Shown in pieces: positions 34,226 to 44,400 of a DNA stretch of 64,000 nucleotides. This DNA is from Streptomyces sp. NBC_00285 (GTDB lineage: Bacteria > Actinomycetota > Actinomycetes > Streptomycetales > Streptomycetaceae). The number at the start of each line of letters is the position of its first letter. Position 1 is the first letter of the stretch. Under the pieces are notes generated by a model, which did not search any database, was not told the origin of the DNA, and saw only the letters and a list, made by a program, of their open reading frames with translations. The stretch covers positions 4,898,001 to 4,962,000 of the forward strand of contig NZ_CP108055.1 in NCBI RefSeq assembly GCF_036174265.1, in the 5' to 3' direction. The translations under genes were made by a program, and so were the position numbers.

Positions 34226-34510
34226 ATGGCCGCGTTTTTCTCGGGAACCCCCAAGCACGAGGCACCGGAGCCCCTGGAGGGCCCGGTCGTCGCGACGATC
34301 ACAGGCGGCACCGTCCTGTGGTTCGCCCTCTTCCTCGTGCAGCTCCCCTTCTACGGCTGGTTCGAGGACCACGACCGCACCTGGTGGGTGTGGACCTGCC
34401 TGGCCGGAGGCGTGCTGGGGCTGTACGGCACCTGGTTCGTGCGCAAGCGGGACGCGGCGATCAAGAGGGCGGCCGCGTCGGAGACGCCGGCCGACCCTGA
34501 TGCCGAGTGA
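34226..34510 (+). CDS. DUF2530 small membrane protein
   Basis: The 94-residue protein has two membrane helices (VATITGGTVLWFALFLVQLPFYGW and TWWVWTCLAGGVLGLYGTWFV) separated by FEDHDRTWW, the pattern of actinobacterial DUF2530. The function is unknown. Start ATG 34226. It stands alone between the permease and the P-type ATPase genes. Confidence 0.88.
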   Translation: MAAFFSGTPKHEAPEPLEGPVVATITGGTVLWFALFLVQLPFYGWFEDHDRTWWVWTCLAGGVLGLYGTWFVRKRDAAIKRAAASETPADPDAE

Positions 34511-34622
34511 CGAGCAGCCCCTAATACCAGGGCATCACCCGCCCGCGTCCGTCTCCTCCCCAGGTCGGAACTTCCGGTCACTCGGCGGGTGAAGCCGTAA
34601 AACCGCACGTACCGTCGAATGC

Positions 34623-37016
34623 ATGACGCACACCGACCCGGGCACCGAACTCGACCCTGTGCACCCCACGGTCATCCCGAGGCCGGTGACCGGGCTCACC
34701 ACGGCCGAGGTCGCCGAACGGGTGGCGCGGGGTCAGGTCAACGACGTGCCGGTGCGCAGCAGCCGGTCCATGGCGGAGATCGTCCGGGCGAACGTCTTCA
34801 CCCGGTTCAACGCGATCATCGGTGTGCTCTGGCTGGTCATGCTGTTCGTCGCACCCTTCCAGGACAGCCTCTTCGGGTACGTCATCCTCGCCAACACCGG
34901 GATCGGCATCATCCAGGAGTGGCGGGCGAAGAAGACCCTCGACTCGCTCGCGGTGATCGGGGAGGCCAGACCGACGGTACGGCGGGACGGGGCCGCGACC
35001 GAGGTCAGCACCTCGGAGATCGTCCTCGACGACCTCATCGAGATCGGGCCAGGCGACAAGGCCGTGGTCGACGGGGTGGTCGTCGAGGCCGACGGCCTGG
35101 AGATCGACGAGTCCCTGCTCACCGGTGAGGCCGACCCGGTGGTGAAACGGCCCGGCGACCAGGTGATGTCCGGGAGTTTCGTGGTCGCGGGCGGCGGCGC
35201 CTTCAAGGCGACCAAGGTCGGCCGCGAGGCCTACGCCGTCCAACTCGCCGAGGAGGCCTCCCGGTTCACGCTGGTCCACTCCGAGCTGCGCTCCGGCATC
35301 TCCACGATCCTCAAGTACGTGACGTGGATGATGGTCCCGACCGCGATCGGCCTGGTCATCAGCCAGTTGTTCGTCAAGGACAACGACCTCAAGGAGTCCA
35401 TCGCGCGCACGGTCGGCGGGATCGTGCCGATGGTCCCGGAGGGGCTGGTGCTGCTGACCTCCGTCGCCTTCGCCATAGGGGTCATCCGGCTTGGCCGGAA
35501 ACAGGTCCTCGTCCAGGAACTCCCGGCCATCGAGGGCCTCGCCCGCGTCGACACGGTCTGCCTCGACAAGACCGGCACCCTCACCGAGGGCGGCATGGAC
35601 GTCACCGAGGTCAGGCCGCTCCAGGGGGCCGACGCGTCGTACGTGCACAAGGTGCTGGGCGCCCTGGGCGAGTCCGACCCGCGGCCGAACGCCTCGCTGC
35701 AGGCGATCATCGACGTCTACCCGGACGTCGAGGAGTGGCGCTGCACCGAGTCGCTGCCGTTCTCCTCCGCCCGCAAGTACAGCGGCGCCTCCTTCAGCGA
35801 GGGCGACGGCGAGGTCGGCACATGGCTGCTGGGGGCGCCGGACGTGCTGCTCGACGAGGAGGATCCCGCTCTCGCCGAGACCGGGCGGCTCAACGAGCAG
35901 GGCCTCAGGGTGCTGTTGCTGGCCCGGGCCGGCCGGGACCTCGACGATCCCGAGGTGGCCCGGGGAGCACAGCCGACCGCCCTGGTCGTACTGGAACAGC
36001 GGCTGCGCCCCGACGCGGCCGACACCCTTCGGTACTTCGCCGAACAGGACGTCCGCGCCAAGGTCATCTCCGGGGACAACGCGGTGTCGGTCGGGGCGGT
36101 CGCCGCCAAGCTCGGGCTGACGGGTACGACCGTCGACGCACGCCAACTGCCCGAGGATCAACAGGAGATGGCGAAGTCCCTCGACGAGGGCACGGTGTTC
36201 GGGCGGGTCACCCCGCAGCAGAAGCGGGACATGGTGGGCGCGCTCCAGTCGCAGGGGCACACGGTCGCGATGACCGGTGACGGGGTGAACGACGTGCTCG
36301 CCCTGAAGGACGCCGACATCGGGGTGTCCATGGGCTCCGGCTCGGAGGCCACCCGGGCGGTCGCGCAGATCGTGCTGCTGGACAACAGTTTCGCGACCCT
36401 GCCGTCGGTGGTCGCGGAGGGGCGGCGGGTGATCGGGAACATCACCCGGGTCGCCACGCTGTTCCTGGTGAAGACCGTGTACTCGGTGCTGCTCGCCGTC
36501 CTCGTGGTGTGCTGGCAGGTCGAATACCCCTTCCTGCCCCGGCATCTGACCCTGCTGTCGACGCTGACGATCGGCGTCCCGGCCTTCTTCCTGGCCCTCG
36601 CGCCCAACGGGGAACGCGCGCAACCGCACTTCGTGCGGCGGGTGATGCGGTACTCGATCCCCAGCGGGGTCGTGGCGGCGGTCGCGACCTTCGTGACGTA
36701 TCTGATCGCCCGTCACCACTACACGGGCAAGGGCGCGTTGGACGCAGAGACCAGTGCGGCGACGCTCACGCTGTTCCTGATCTCGATGTGGGTCCTGGCC
36801 ATCGTCGCCCGCCCCTACACCTGGTGGCGGATCGCCCTCGTCGCGGCGATGGGCCTGGCCTTCGTGGTGGTCCTGGTGGTGCCGGGGCTCCAGGACTTCT
36901 TCGCGCTGAAGCTGGTCGGGGCGACGATGCCGTGGATCGCGGTGGGGATCTCGGTGGTGGCGGCGGCCGCCCTCGAACTCCTGTGGAGGTGGGTCGACCG
37001 CCGCGGTTCCGCTTAG
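34623..37016 (+). CDS. P-type cation-transporting ATPase, CtpE-like
   Basis: The 797-residue protein has the A domain with the dephosphorylation loop LLTGEADPVV, the membrane PEGL segment (VPMVPEGLVLL), the phosphorylated Asp in VCLDKTGTLTEGG (about residue 315), and the hinge AMTGDGVNDVLALKDADIG. The PEGL motif replaces the CPC of heavy-metal pumps and matches CtpE-type ATPases, which in mycobacteria take part in calcium handling. The ion here is inferred only by similarity. No metal-binding N-terminal domain is present. Confidence 0.94.
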   Translation: MTHTDPGTELDPVHPTVIPRPVTGLTTAEVAERVARGQVNDVPVRSSRSMAEIVRANVFTRFNAIIGVLWLVMLFVAPFQDSLFGYVILANTGIGIIQEWRAKKTLDSLAVIGEARPTVRRDGAATEVSTSEIVLDDLIEIGPGDKAVVDGVVVEADGLEIDESLLTGEADPVVKRPGDQVMSGSFVVAGGGAFKATKVGREAYAVQLAEEASRFTLVHSELRSGISTILKYVTWMMVPTAIGLVISQLFVKDNDLKESIARTVGGIVPMVPEGLVLLTSVAFAIGVIRLGRKQVLVQELPAIEGLARVDTVCLDKTGTLTEGGMDVTEVRPLQGADASYVHKVLGALGESDPRPNASLQAIIDVYPDVEEWRCTESLPFSSARKYSGASFSEGDGEVGTWLLGAPDVLLDEEDPALAETGRLNEQGLRVLLLARAGRDLDDPEVARGAQPTALVVLEQRLRPDAADTLRYFAEQDVRAKVISGDNAVSVGAVAAKLGLTGTTVDARQLPEDQQEMAKSLDEGTVFGRVTPQQKRDMVGALQSQGHTVAMTGDGVNDVLALKDADIGVSMGSGSEATRAVAQIVLLDNSFATLPSVVAEGRRVIGNITRVATLFLVKTVYSVLLAVLVVCWQVEYPFLPRHLTLLSTLTIGVPAFFLALAPNGERAQPHFVRRVMRYSIPSGVVAAVATFVTYLIARHHYTGKGALDAETSAATLTLFLISMWVLAIVARPYTWWRIALVAAMGLAFVVVLVVPGLQDFFALKLVGATMPWIAVGISVVAAAALELLWRWVDRRGSA

Positions 37017-37087
37017 CGCTGGGCTTCAGCCGGAATGCGTCCGTTGTGTGTTGTCCGCGGCGCCGTCGTGGCTTGGCGCGCAGTTCC

Positions 37088-37108
37088 CCGCGCCCCTATG
37101 GGGCGCGG
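37088..37108. terminator. Bidirectional terminator between convergent genes
   Basis: CCGCGCCCC-TAT-GGGGCGCGG is a perfect 9-bp hairpin between the ATPase gene and the convergent secreted protein gene. Confidence 0.8.
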
Positions 37109-37110
37109 AT

Positions 37111-37914
37111 TTACCGGACGTCGATGTAGTCCGCCGCCGAGTTGACCGGCGACGTCGTGGTCGTGCCCGCGAAGACGTAACGGAAGGAGCCGTCCGCGGT
37201 GGCCTTGACCGTGGTCTTCAGCGCGCCCGTGGTGCTCGTCTTGATGGTCTTCAGGGTGCTCCAGGTGGTGGAGCCGCTCTTCTTGAACTGGAGCTTGACC
37301 GGCTGGGTCGAGTAGCCCGCGTTCTTGTTGGTGTCCCAGTTGGCGCGGGACAGCTTGCCCGTGACGGTGATCGTCTTGCCCTTCTTCACCGGCTCCGGGG
37401 AGGCGTCGGTGGTGAGGGTGGCCTTGCGCTGGAGCTTGGCGGTGCCGAGGTTGCCCTGCCAGGTCAGCGCCTCGTCGGACACGTTGACCGCGAGCGCGCC
37501 CAGCTTCCAGCTGCCCGCCTCGCTGCTGACCAGGTCACTGGTCTCGTCGGAGCCCTTCGGGCGGAACTGGATCTTGGCCGAGCACTTCAGGACCGTCGAG
37601 GAGGACGCCGTGCAGGTGCCCTCGTCGTCGCCGAAGAGGATGTCGTCGGAGGTGGTGCCGAGGGTGGCACCGCGGTAGAGGACCGGCCCGGTCTGGAAGG
37701 AGCTCGCGCTCAGGCTCGCGGGCTTGGTCACGGTGTACGTCGCCGAGACCGTGACGGTCGCCGTCGGGCCGACCACGATGTTCTTGCCGGCGTTCACCTT
37801 GAGCGCCGAGAAGGTGACGGCGGGCCCGGCCGTGGCGGCCTGGGCGGACGGCACGGCGAGGGCGGAGAGGGCCACGGCGCCGGAGGCGGCGAGGACGAGG
37901 GCGCGTATGCGCAT
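37111..37914 (-). CDS. Secreted protein with C-terminal repeat-type domain, paralogue 1
   Basis: The 267-residue protein has a signal peptide (MRIRALVLAASGAVALSALAVPSAQA) and a beta-rich body (AVTFSALKVNAGKNIVVGPTATVTVSATY). The C-terminal domain contains PEPVKKGKTITVTGKL, then AGYSTQPVKLQFKKSGST and ADGSFRYVFAGTTTT, and the tail is ADYIDVR. The body looks like two immunoglobulin-like domains. GGGGAT stands before the ATG. Its neighbour 38059-38910 is a clear paralogue with the same domain order. It lies just downstream of the umbrella-type genes on the same strand, which may or may not be meaningful. Confidence 0.85.
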   Translation of the reverse strand: MRIRALVLAASGAVALSALAVPSAQAATAGPAVTFSALKVNAGKNIVVGPTATVTVSATYTVTKPASLSASSFQTGPVLYRGATLGTTSDDILFGDDEGTCTASSSTVLKCSAKIQFRPKGSDETSDLVSSEAGSWKLGALAVNVSDEALTWQGNLGTAKLQRKATLTTDASPEPVKKGKTITVTGKLSRANWDTNKNAGYSTQPVKLQFKKSGSTTWSTLKTIKTSTTGALKTTVKATADGSFRYVFAGTTTTSPVNSAADYIDVR

Positions 37915-38058
37915 GTGCGATCCCCATGAGGAGAGAAGTTCTCGGAGTCTGATGACTCAGGGAGAAGACTCGCGACTCATGGGACTGGTTGTACGCGTGG
38001 GGCGTATTTTTGACCGCACATGCGCAACGCTTTACTTCCCGTTGATCTGTGCGACGAC

Positions 38059-38910
38059 CTACTTGACGTCGACGAAGTCACCCGCGGCGTTGACCGCCGG
38101 GGTGGTGGAGGTGCCCGCGTAGCTCCAGCGGAAGTAGCCGTCGACCGTGGCCTTGAGCGTGGTCTTCAGGTCGCCCTTGGTGTTGGTCTTGACCGTCTTC
38201 ACGGTGGTGTAGGTGCTGGAGTCCTTCTTGCGGAACTGCAGCTTCACCGGCTGGGTCGAGTACCCGGCGTACGTCCGGCTCTCCCAGTTGGCGCGCGTCA
38301 GCTTGCCGGTGACCGTGATGGTCTTGCCCTTCTTCACCGGCTCGGGGGCGGCGTTGGCGGTGAGCTTCGACAGGCGCTGGACCCGGTGGGTGCCGTAGAA
38401 GTTGTTCCAATAGACGCTGCCGGCCTCGTCGGCGGCGAGCGCGGCGGCCGCCACGTGCCAGGTGCCGGCCAGCGTGTTCATGTAGAACTCCCTGCCCGCG
38501 TCGACCGTGATGGTCAGCTTGCAGTTCGAGGTCGTGGCACTGACCGCGGTGCACGTGGCCGTCTGCTCGTTCGGAGCGAGCACCCCGTCGATGTGGGAAC
38601 GGTCCTTGCCATGCCACAGGTCGATGTACGCGTCCTGGATACCGCCGGAGTGACTGGCGGTCAGCGACACGGTGTAGGTCTTGATGCCCGTCGTACCGGC
38701 CACGATGCTCTTGCCGCCGTTGACCTTGACATTCGAGACGACCGGCAGTTCTTCGTCAGCGGCGGCCCTCACAGCCGCTCTGGAGACGCCGAAACGCTCC
38801 GCGGCACTGGGCTGGTGGATGCCCCCGCCGTCGGCCTGCGCGGCCGGGACGGCGAGGGCGGAGAGGACTAGGCCGCCGGAGACGGCGGCCACGGCGGTGC
38901 GGATGCGCAT
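38059..38910 (-). CDS. Secreted protein with C-terminal repeat-type domain, paralogue 2
   Basis: The 283-residue protein starts MRIRTAVAAVSGGLVLSALAVPAAQA and shares the PEPVKKGKTITVTGKL core and the AGYSTQPVKLQF and DGYFRWSYAGTSTTP segments with its 3' neighbour, ending GDFVDVK. The middle is different and has a Cys pair (ATCTAVSATTSNC). GGGGGAACAC before the ATG supports the start. The two genes arose by tandem duplication. They are exported; the function is unknown, and extracellular binding is likely. Confidence 0.85.
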   Translation of the reverse strand: MRIRTAVAAVSGGLVLSALAVPAAQADGGGIHQPSAAERFGVSRAAVRAAADEELPVVSNVKVNGGKSIVAGTTGIKTYTVSLTASHSGGIQDAYIDLWHGKDRSHIDGVLAPNEQTATCTAVSATTSNCKLTITVDAGREFYMNTLAGTWHVAAAALAADEAGSVYWNNFYGTHRVQRLSKLTANAAPEPVKKGKTITVTGKLTRANWESRTYAGYSTQPVKLQFRKKDSSTYTTVKTVKTNTKGDLKTTLKATVDGYFRWSYAGTSTTPAVNAAGDFVDVK

Positions 38911-39017
38911 GTGTTCCCCCAGGGACTGGTCGTGGAGCCTGACGGCTCGTGGGGTCAGATGCGTACCCGGGGTGAAGCGTTGCAGGAAAACGGGGCTGAT
39001 TTTTTGCGAGCCCTTGG

Positions 39018-40586
39018 TCAGACCTTCGGCCACATGGTCTTGCCGACGGCGAGCGCGCCCTTCCCGTCACCCGCGTACAGACGCAGGTCGCCCGCTGTCG
39101 TCACACCGGCGAGATCGCCCTGGCCGTCGCCGTTGAAGTCACCGCCGAGCACGACACGCATGCCGCCCCAGGTCTTGTCGGGCCACATCGAGCGGGCCTT
39201 GTCGAAGGTACCGTCGGTCTTGCCCGGGTAGAGGTGGAGCGCCCCGTCTGCGGCGACCGCGGCGATATCGTCGCGCCCGTCACCGGTGAAGTCGGCCGTG
39301 GCGATGAGCTTCTTTTTCCACGTCTTGTCCGGCCACATCGACTTCTTCTGGTTGACCAGCTCGCCGTTCGCGTCCCGCTTGTAGGTGTAGAGGGATCCGT
39401 CGGGCCACTGGAAGAGCAGGGTGTCGCGTGCAGCGGTACCGGTACGCAGGGCGGCGACGGGCAGGCCGTCCTTCCACCCGGCGTCGGACCACAGCACGGA
39501 CCGGTCGTAGCGGCCCAGCGGCCAGACACGCTGGCCGTACAGGACGAAGGTGCCCTCGTCGTCGACCGAGATCAGTTCGGGACCTCGGGTCTTGTCGAAG
39601 TCCCCTGCGACGAGCCGCTTCTGGGTGCTGCGTCCGACAGCGGTCAGATAGCTGCCGAACTGGAGCGTGCCGTCCGCCCTGCCGTGGAACACCTGTGCGG
39701 AGCCGGTTTTCATGAGTGAGGCGATGTCCGTACGGCCGTCCCCGTCGAAGTCGGCCGCCGTCATGACGTCGGTGATCTGCTTCTGCCGGGAGCTCAGCCG
39801 GACCTGCTGGACCCAGTCCGCGATGTCGTCGACGCGAGTGGCGACGGCACCGGTACGGCTCTCACGGGAGTTGAGGCAACCGCCGTCCCAGGAGGCGCTG
39901 ACCACGCCTATGACCCGGCCGGAGCCGTTGAGCACGGGCCCGCCGGCGTCGCCCTTGCACAGGGCAGCCCCGGCGGCGGCGGGCGAGATGGCGAGGGTCG
40001 TCGGATTCACGAGGTCCACGTTGAAGGTGCCGACGTGGGCGCGTTCAGGGGTCCATGCCAGCTTGGTCCGGCCGTAGCCGACCGTTCTGAGCGGGTCGCC
40101 CTGGGCCGGTGCGGCCTCGCTGACCTGGGCGGCCGCGATGTCAGGGAAGGGGCCGCCCAGCGCGTTGTCGGCGGAGACCGGGTTGAAGCGCGCCAGGACC
40201 AGGTCGCGACCGGCGTAGGGGACGATCTCCTGGACCTTCTGGTCGCGCTGCGCGGTGGCCGTCGGCTTGTTGCCGTCGGCGGTCACCACGGCGGGAAGGG
40301 GCGGTACGCCCTTGGCGAGCGTGGTCGCCTGCTGGGGATCGGGGGCGAAGCAGCTTGCGGCGGTGAGGACCCACTGGGGGTCGACCAGAGTGCCGGAGCA
40401 GGCGCGTTCGTTGTCGGTGCCGCCGGCGACATGGACCTTGACCGTGTACTGATCGCCGTCGTCAGCGATCTGGTCGCCTACGACGGACTGTGCCGGGGCG
40501 GCGGCGAACAGACCGGTCGTCAGACCGGCGACCGCGAGTCCGGCAGCCCACATCATGCGCGTTCCGCGCGGACGGGCGTCTTTCAC
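39018..40586 (-). CDS. umbA: UmbA-like protein: inactive trypsin-like domain plus FG-GAP propeller
   Basis: The 522-residue secreted protein has a signal peptide at about residues 1-34. Residues 40-265 form a trypsin-fold domain in which the catalytic His is Ser78 (WVLTAASCF), Asp128 remains in GRDLVLARF and the nucleophile Ser is replaced by Ala214 (LCKGDAGGPV), so it cannot act as a classical serine protease. Residues 275-522 hold FG-GAP/VCBS repeats (DFDGDGRTD, DFTGDGRDD, DFNGDGQGD), a seven-bladed propeller-like region. This architecture matches UmbA, the lectin-bearing spoke of umbrella particles. GTG 40586 follows GAGGGAAAC. The umbB-like gene is 53 bp upstream, so the two form an operon divergent from umbC. 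Confidence 0.82.
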   Translation of the reverse strand: MKDARPRGTRMMWAAGLAVAGLTTGLFAAAPAQSVVGDQIADDGDQYTVKVHVAGGTDNERACSGTLVDPQWVLTAASCFAPDPQQATTLAKGVPPLPAVVTADGNKPTATAQRDQKVQEIVPYAGRDLVLARFNPVSADNALGGPFPDIAAAQVSEAAPAQGDPLRTVGYGRTKLAWTPERAHVGTFNVDLVNPTTLAISPAAAGAALCKGDAGGPVLNGSGRVIGVVSASWDGGCLNSRESRTGAVATRVDDIADWVQQVRLSSRQKQITDVMTAADFDGDGRTDIASLMKTGSAQVFHGRADGTLQFGSYLTAVGRSTQKRLVAGDFDKTRGPELISVDDEGTFVLYGQRVWPLGRYDRSVLWSDAGWKDGLPVAALRTGTAARDTLLFQWPDGSLYTYKRDANGELVNQKKSMWPDKTWKKKLIATADFTGDGRDDIAAVAADGALHLYPGKTDGTFDKARSMWPDKTWGGMRVVLGGDFNGDGQGDLAGVTTAGDLRLYAGDGKGALAVGKTMWPKV

Positions 40587-40639
40587 GTTTCCCTCGAATC
40601 CCGGAGTGTTGTTGGCTGTGGGGCGCATGGGTCCGGCGG

Positions 40640-41143
40640 TCAGCCCGTGACCCGGAGCTCGACGAGCACGGAGGGAGCGCCTCCGGCCGCCTCGCCGACG
40701 GACTCGAACCCTCCTTGGGGCACGGCGACCGTGGTGGTCTTGCCTGCCGCGGTCAGGTCGGCACTGATCGGGTGGTCCGCGGCCTCCACGGCGAAGACCT
40801 GGGAAAGTTCGAGGGTGAGGCGGCCGCTCTTCCCGAGCGCCGTGAAGCAGTAGGTGCCCGCCCGGTTGGCGGAGTCGTCCCTGCGGGTCAGGACCCGAAT
40901 CTGCTGGGCGGCCGCATCGCAGTCGGCCAGCAGTACACGCCCGTCGCCCTTCTTCAGCTTGATTCCCTTTTCGGCCAGGATTTGATCGGCCCCGGGGTAT
41001 CCGTAGTCCTCGACCGCGAAGGGCGGATTCGAGTCCCCCTGAGATTGCGGCGGGTCATCGGCGGAAGCCACAGAAATACCGGCGAGCGTGGCACACGTGA
41101 CCACGATTCCGGAAGCAATGAGATTTCGGGCACGAAAAGGCAC
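40640..41143 (-). CDS. umbB: UmbB-like small secreted adaptor
   Basis: The 167-residue protein has a signal peptide (PFRARNLIASGIVVTCATLAGISVASA) and a mature part of about 140 residues. The mature part starts with a flexible DDPPQSQGDSNPPFAVEDYGYPGADQILAE segment and then a compact beta-rich domain with one Cys pair (LADCDAAAQ and GTYCFTALG). I assign UmbB from its place: directly before the umbA-like gene, divergent from the ALF-repeat toxin gene, small and secreted. In the described particles UmbB links UmbA to UmbC. GTG at 41143 follows GAAGGGA. Confidence 0.72.
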   Translation of the reverse strand: MPFRARNLIASGIVVTCATLAGISVASADDPPQSQGDSNPPFAVEDYGYPGADQILAEKGIKLKKGDGRVLLADCDAAAQQIRVLTRRDDSANRAGTYCFTALGKSGRLTLELSQVFAVEAADHPISADLTAAGKTTTVAVPQGGFESVGEAAGGAPSVLVELRVTG

Positions 41144-41494
41144 CGAGAATTCCCTTCGAAAATACGCATGACTGAGTCGCAGCCGTCCGCAGCTGCTAGT
41201 ACACCCTGATGAGCCGGTCACGCACAAGCGCACCGGGTCCCCGTTCTACCCCCTGAAGATGCAAGTCCGGATGATCCTCAGCTGGTCAGGCCGGGCACGT
41301 CCGAAGCAAAGTTAAGGCCCAGCATATGCATAGTGGAGGTCAACGTCAATACACATTCAGTTCATCCGCATTGCCCGATATCGCCCAGTCTTGGAAATAC
41401 CTCTTTCGGCTCGACGAATGGCAGCTATGCTTACCCGTCGACCATTCGGCGACTCGCATTTTGAGAGTCGTCGCAGATTACAGACGGGTACCCA
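41144..41494. promoter_or_regulatory. Divergent promoter region of the umbrella-type genes
   Basis: About 350 bp between umbB and umbC is more AT-rich than the flanks and has no gene. It must carry promoters for both transcripts; CATATGCATAGTGGAGG at about 41323 and neighbouring AT-rich patches are candidates, but I could not fix -10 and -35 elements. Confidence 0.5.
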
Positions 41495-44400
41495 GTGAAT
41501 CGAAGAACTGACCAGTTCGATGCCACCGGAATATCAAAACGCCTGCTGCACGGGACCGTGCTGGGTGCGTTGCCCCTGGCGATCGCCATGGGACTGCTCG
41601 GCGCCGCTCCGGTGGTGGCGTCCACCGATTCCCCCGCCGACGATGGCGGCACGGCGAGCGGCGCGTACTCAGAGCGCGGCCGCGTGCTGGAGCTGTGGAA
41701 GGCCGGCGGGCCCGGCCTGCGCGCCGCCGCGGAAGTAGCCCTGACCAGTGGCGACGACGAGGTGCGGCATTTCCTGATCGATGTCGCGACCGAGACGGCA
41801 TACCAGGACGACCGTGTGCAGACCGCGCAGATCGCGGGCCTCGGCGGGCGCGGCCTCCAGGAAGCCGCCCGCAAGGCGCTGACCGGCAGCCAGGGGGACC
41901 TGAACACCTTCCTGAAGGACGGTTGGAAGGCACCGCTGGAACAGGACCAGCGCGTCCGCATCGCCCAGATCGTCGACGCGGGCGGACCTGGCGTGCAGGA
42001 GGCCGGCCGCGCTGCGCTGGCAGGCGCGCCCAACGACATGGCCGACTTCCTCAACGACGGCCAGTACACCGAGCGTGAGCAGGACGAGCGCGTCCAGCTC
42101 GTGCAGATCGTGAGCACGGGCGGAGCCAACGTCCGGGCCGCGGGCCGGGTCGCCCTGGAGGGGACCACCGCAGACATCCGTGAGTTCCTCCAGGTCGGCC
42201 AGTACGTGGCCCGATCACGGGACCAGGAACGCGCCACAATCGCCCAACTCGCCGCCCAGGCGAAGGAAGCCGGACGCCAGGCGCGTGCGGAGACGGAGGC
42301 GGCCAAGGACGCCTCCGCGCGGGCCGTCGCGGCCTCGGCTCTGGCAAAGGAGGCGGCGCAGAAGGCCGCAGCCGAAACGGAGGCCGCCCGCAAGGACTCG
42401 GTACGGGCCGCGTCCGCTGCGTCCCGTGCGGCCACCGCCGCCAACCAGGCGGCGCGGGCAGCCCAGCAGGCCATCGAAGCGGCGCGCGCCGCCAACAACT
42501 CGGCCCGTACCGCCGCATCCGCCGCGACCCAGGCCGCGTCCGCCGCGGCAGGGGCCGCCCAGGCCGCCAGCCGGGCTCGTGGGGCGGCCGCCGACGCCGC
42601 CGCGGACCACGGCAAGGCGAGCGCGGCCCGCAAGGCCGCCGACGAAGCCAATGCCGCAGCCAAGGGCGCTCGACTCGCGGCGGACGCCGCCAACCAGGCC
42701 GGTATCGCCGCGACCGCGGCTGGAGACGCGGCGCGGGCCGCGACCAGCGCCGGCAGCAACGCCAACGCCGCCGCGGACGCCGCGACCGACGCCAGCCGTT
42801 ACGCGGACCAGGCCGGTGTGAGTTCCGCCGAGGCCAGTGCCGCAGCCGCCGCTGCACGCGCTCAGGCGGCCGAGGCCACTCGTGCCGCCAATGCCGCTGA
42901 GAGTTTGGCCCGTAAGGCGGCCATTGCCGCGAACGAGGCCCGCGACGCGGCCAACTCTGCCGCCACTCACGCGGAGAACGCGGCCAAGGCGGCCAACGAA
43001 GCGGCCGACCACGCCGTGGAGGCCGGAAAGGCGGCGACCGAGGCGACCGCTCACGCGAAGGCCGCCAAGGAGGCGGCGGACACCTCGAGCTCGGCCGTGG
43101 CCAGGGCCAAGTCGGTGTTCACGCTGGCTCGTCAGATCGAGGCCGAGGAGCTGACCGCCCGTACGAACGAGACCGTCGCACGAGCCCGGCAGCTCAAGGC
43201 TCAGGAAGAGCGGCGGCAGGCGGCCGAGGACCGGGGGGCTCAGGCCTCCGCCAGTTTGGAGGCAGATGCACGGCGCCTGAGCACCGCTGCCTCCGCACCG
43301 GACGTGGATGAGTCGAAGCTGGCCACCGAGGGCCGTGACGTCGCATTGCGCACCCTGAAGACCCGCGGCCCCTGGAGCCGTACGGCGGCCGGTGAGGCGC
43401 TCTCCGGTGACACCGCCGACGTGGTGTCGTACCTGCGTTCCGGCCGGGTCGAGGCCACACAGGAGGACGAGCGGTCCCGGGTGGAGACGCTCGCCCTGGA
43501 GTCCCCGGCGTCCACCGTCCGCAGCGGGGCCGAGCAGGCACTGGGCGGCGACACCGCCAGGATCAGCTCCTTCCTGAAGAGCGGTCAGTACGAGGCTATG
43601 GCGGACGACCTGCGCGTCTACATCTCCAAGGTGATCTCCACCGGTGGCCCCAGCGTCCAGAGCTCGGGGCGCACGGCGCTGAGCTCCGGCTCCGTGGACA
43701 AGTACCGCACCTTCGTCACCGACGGGCAGGACACAGCCCGTACGGAGGACGAGCGGGTGCGGGCGGCGCAGCTCATCGACAGCGGGGGCTCCGAGGTCAA
43801 GGCAGCCGCCCGGATCGCGCTGGAGGGCCCCGCCCCGCTGCTGCACGCGTTCATCCAGCGGGGTCAGTACCAGGCGCAGCGCAAGGACCAGCTCGCCGCC
43901 AGCCATGTTGCCCTGCTGCAGCAGATGATCTCCGAGGCTGCTTCGGTGGCCGCCACCGCGCAGAAAAACGCGGCGGAGGCGGGCAAGGTCGCCGCTACAG
44001 CCCGCAAGGCGGCTGCCGAGGCCGCGGAGTACTCCAAGCAAGCCGACGCATCGGCGAAGGCAGCCAAGGGATACGCCGACGACGCCGCCAAGTCGGCCAA
44101 GGAAGCGGAGACGTCTGCAGCGAACGCCGCGGTCTCGGCCCGCACCGCGCGCGCCGCGGAGGCCGACGCCCACGCGGCAGCGGCACGGGCCATCTCCTCG
44201 GCCGCCGAGGCGCAGGGCTCCGCGAACTGGGCCCAGGGCTCCGCCGACGAGGCGTGGAGTGCGGCCCGTGAAGCGCGGGCGTCGGCGACGGCCGCGGGCA
44301 AGGACTCCGCGGCGGCCGGCAAGGCCATGCTGGAGGCCTTCCAGACGGCGGTCTCGAAGCAGCTGCAGGAGGAGGCCGAGTTCCGCAAGACGGAGGATGC

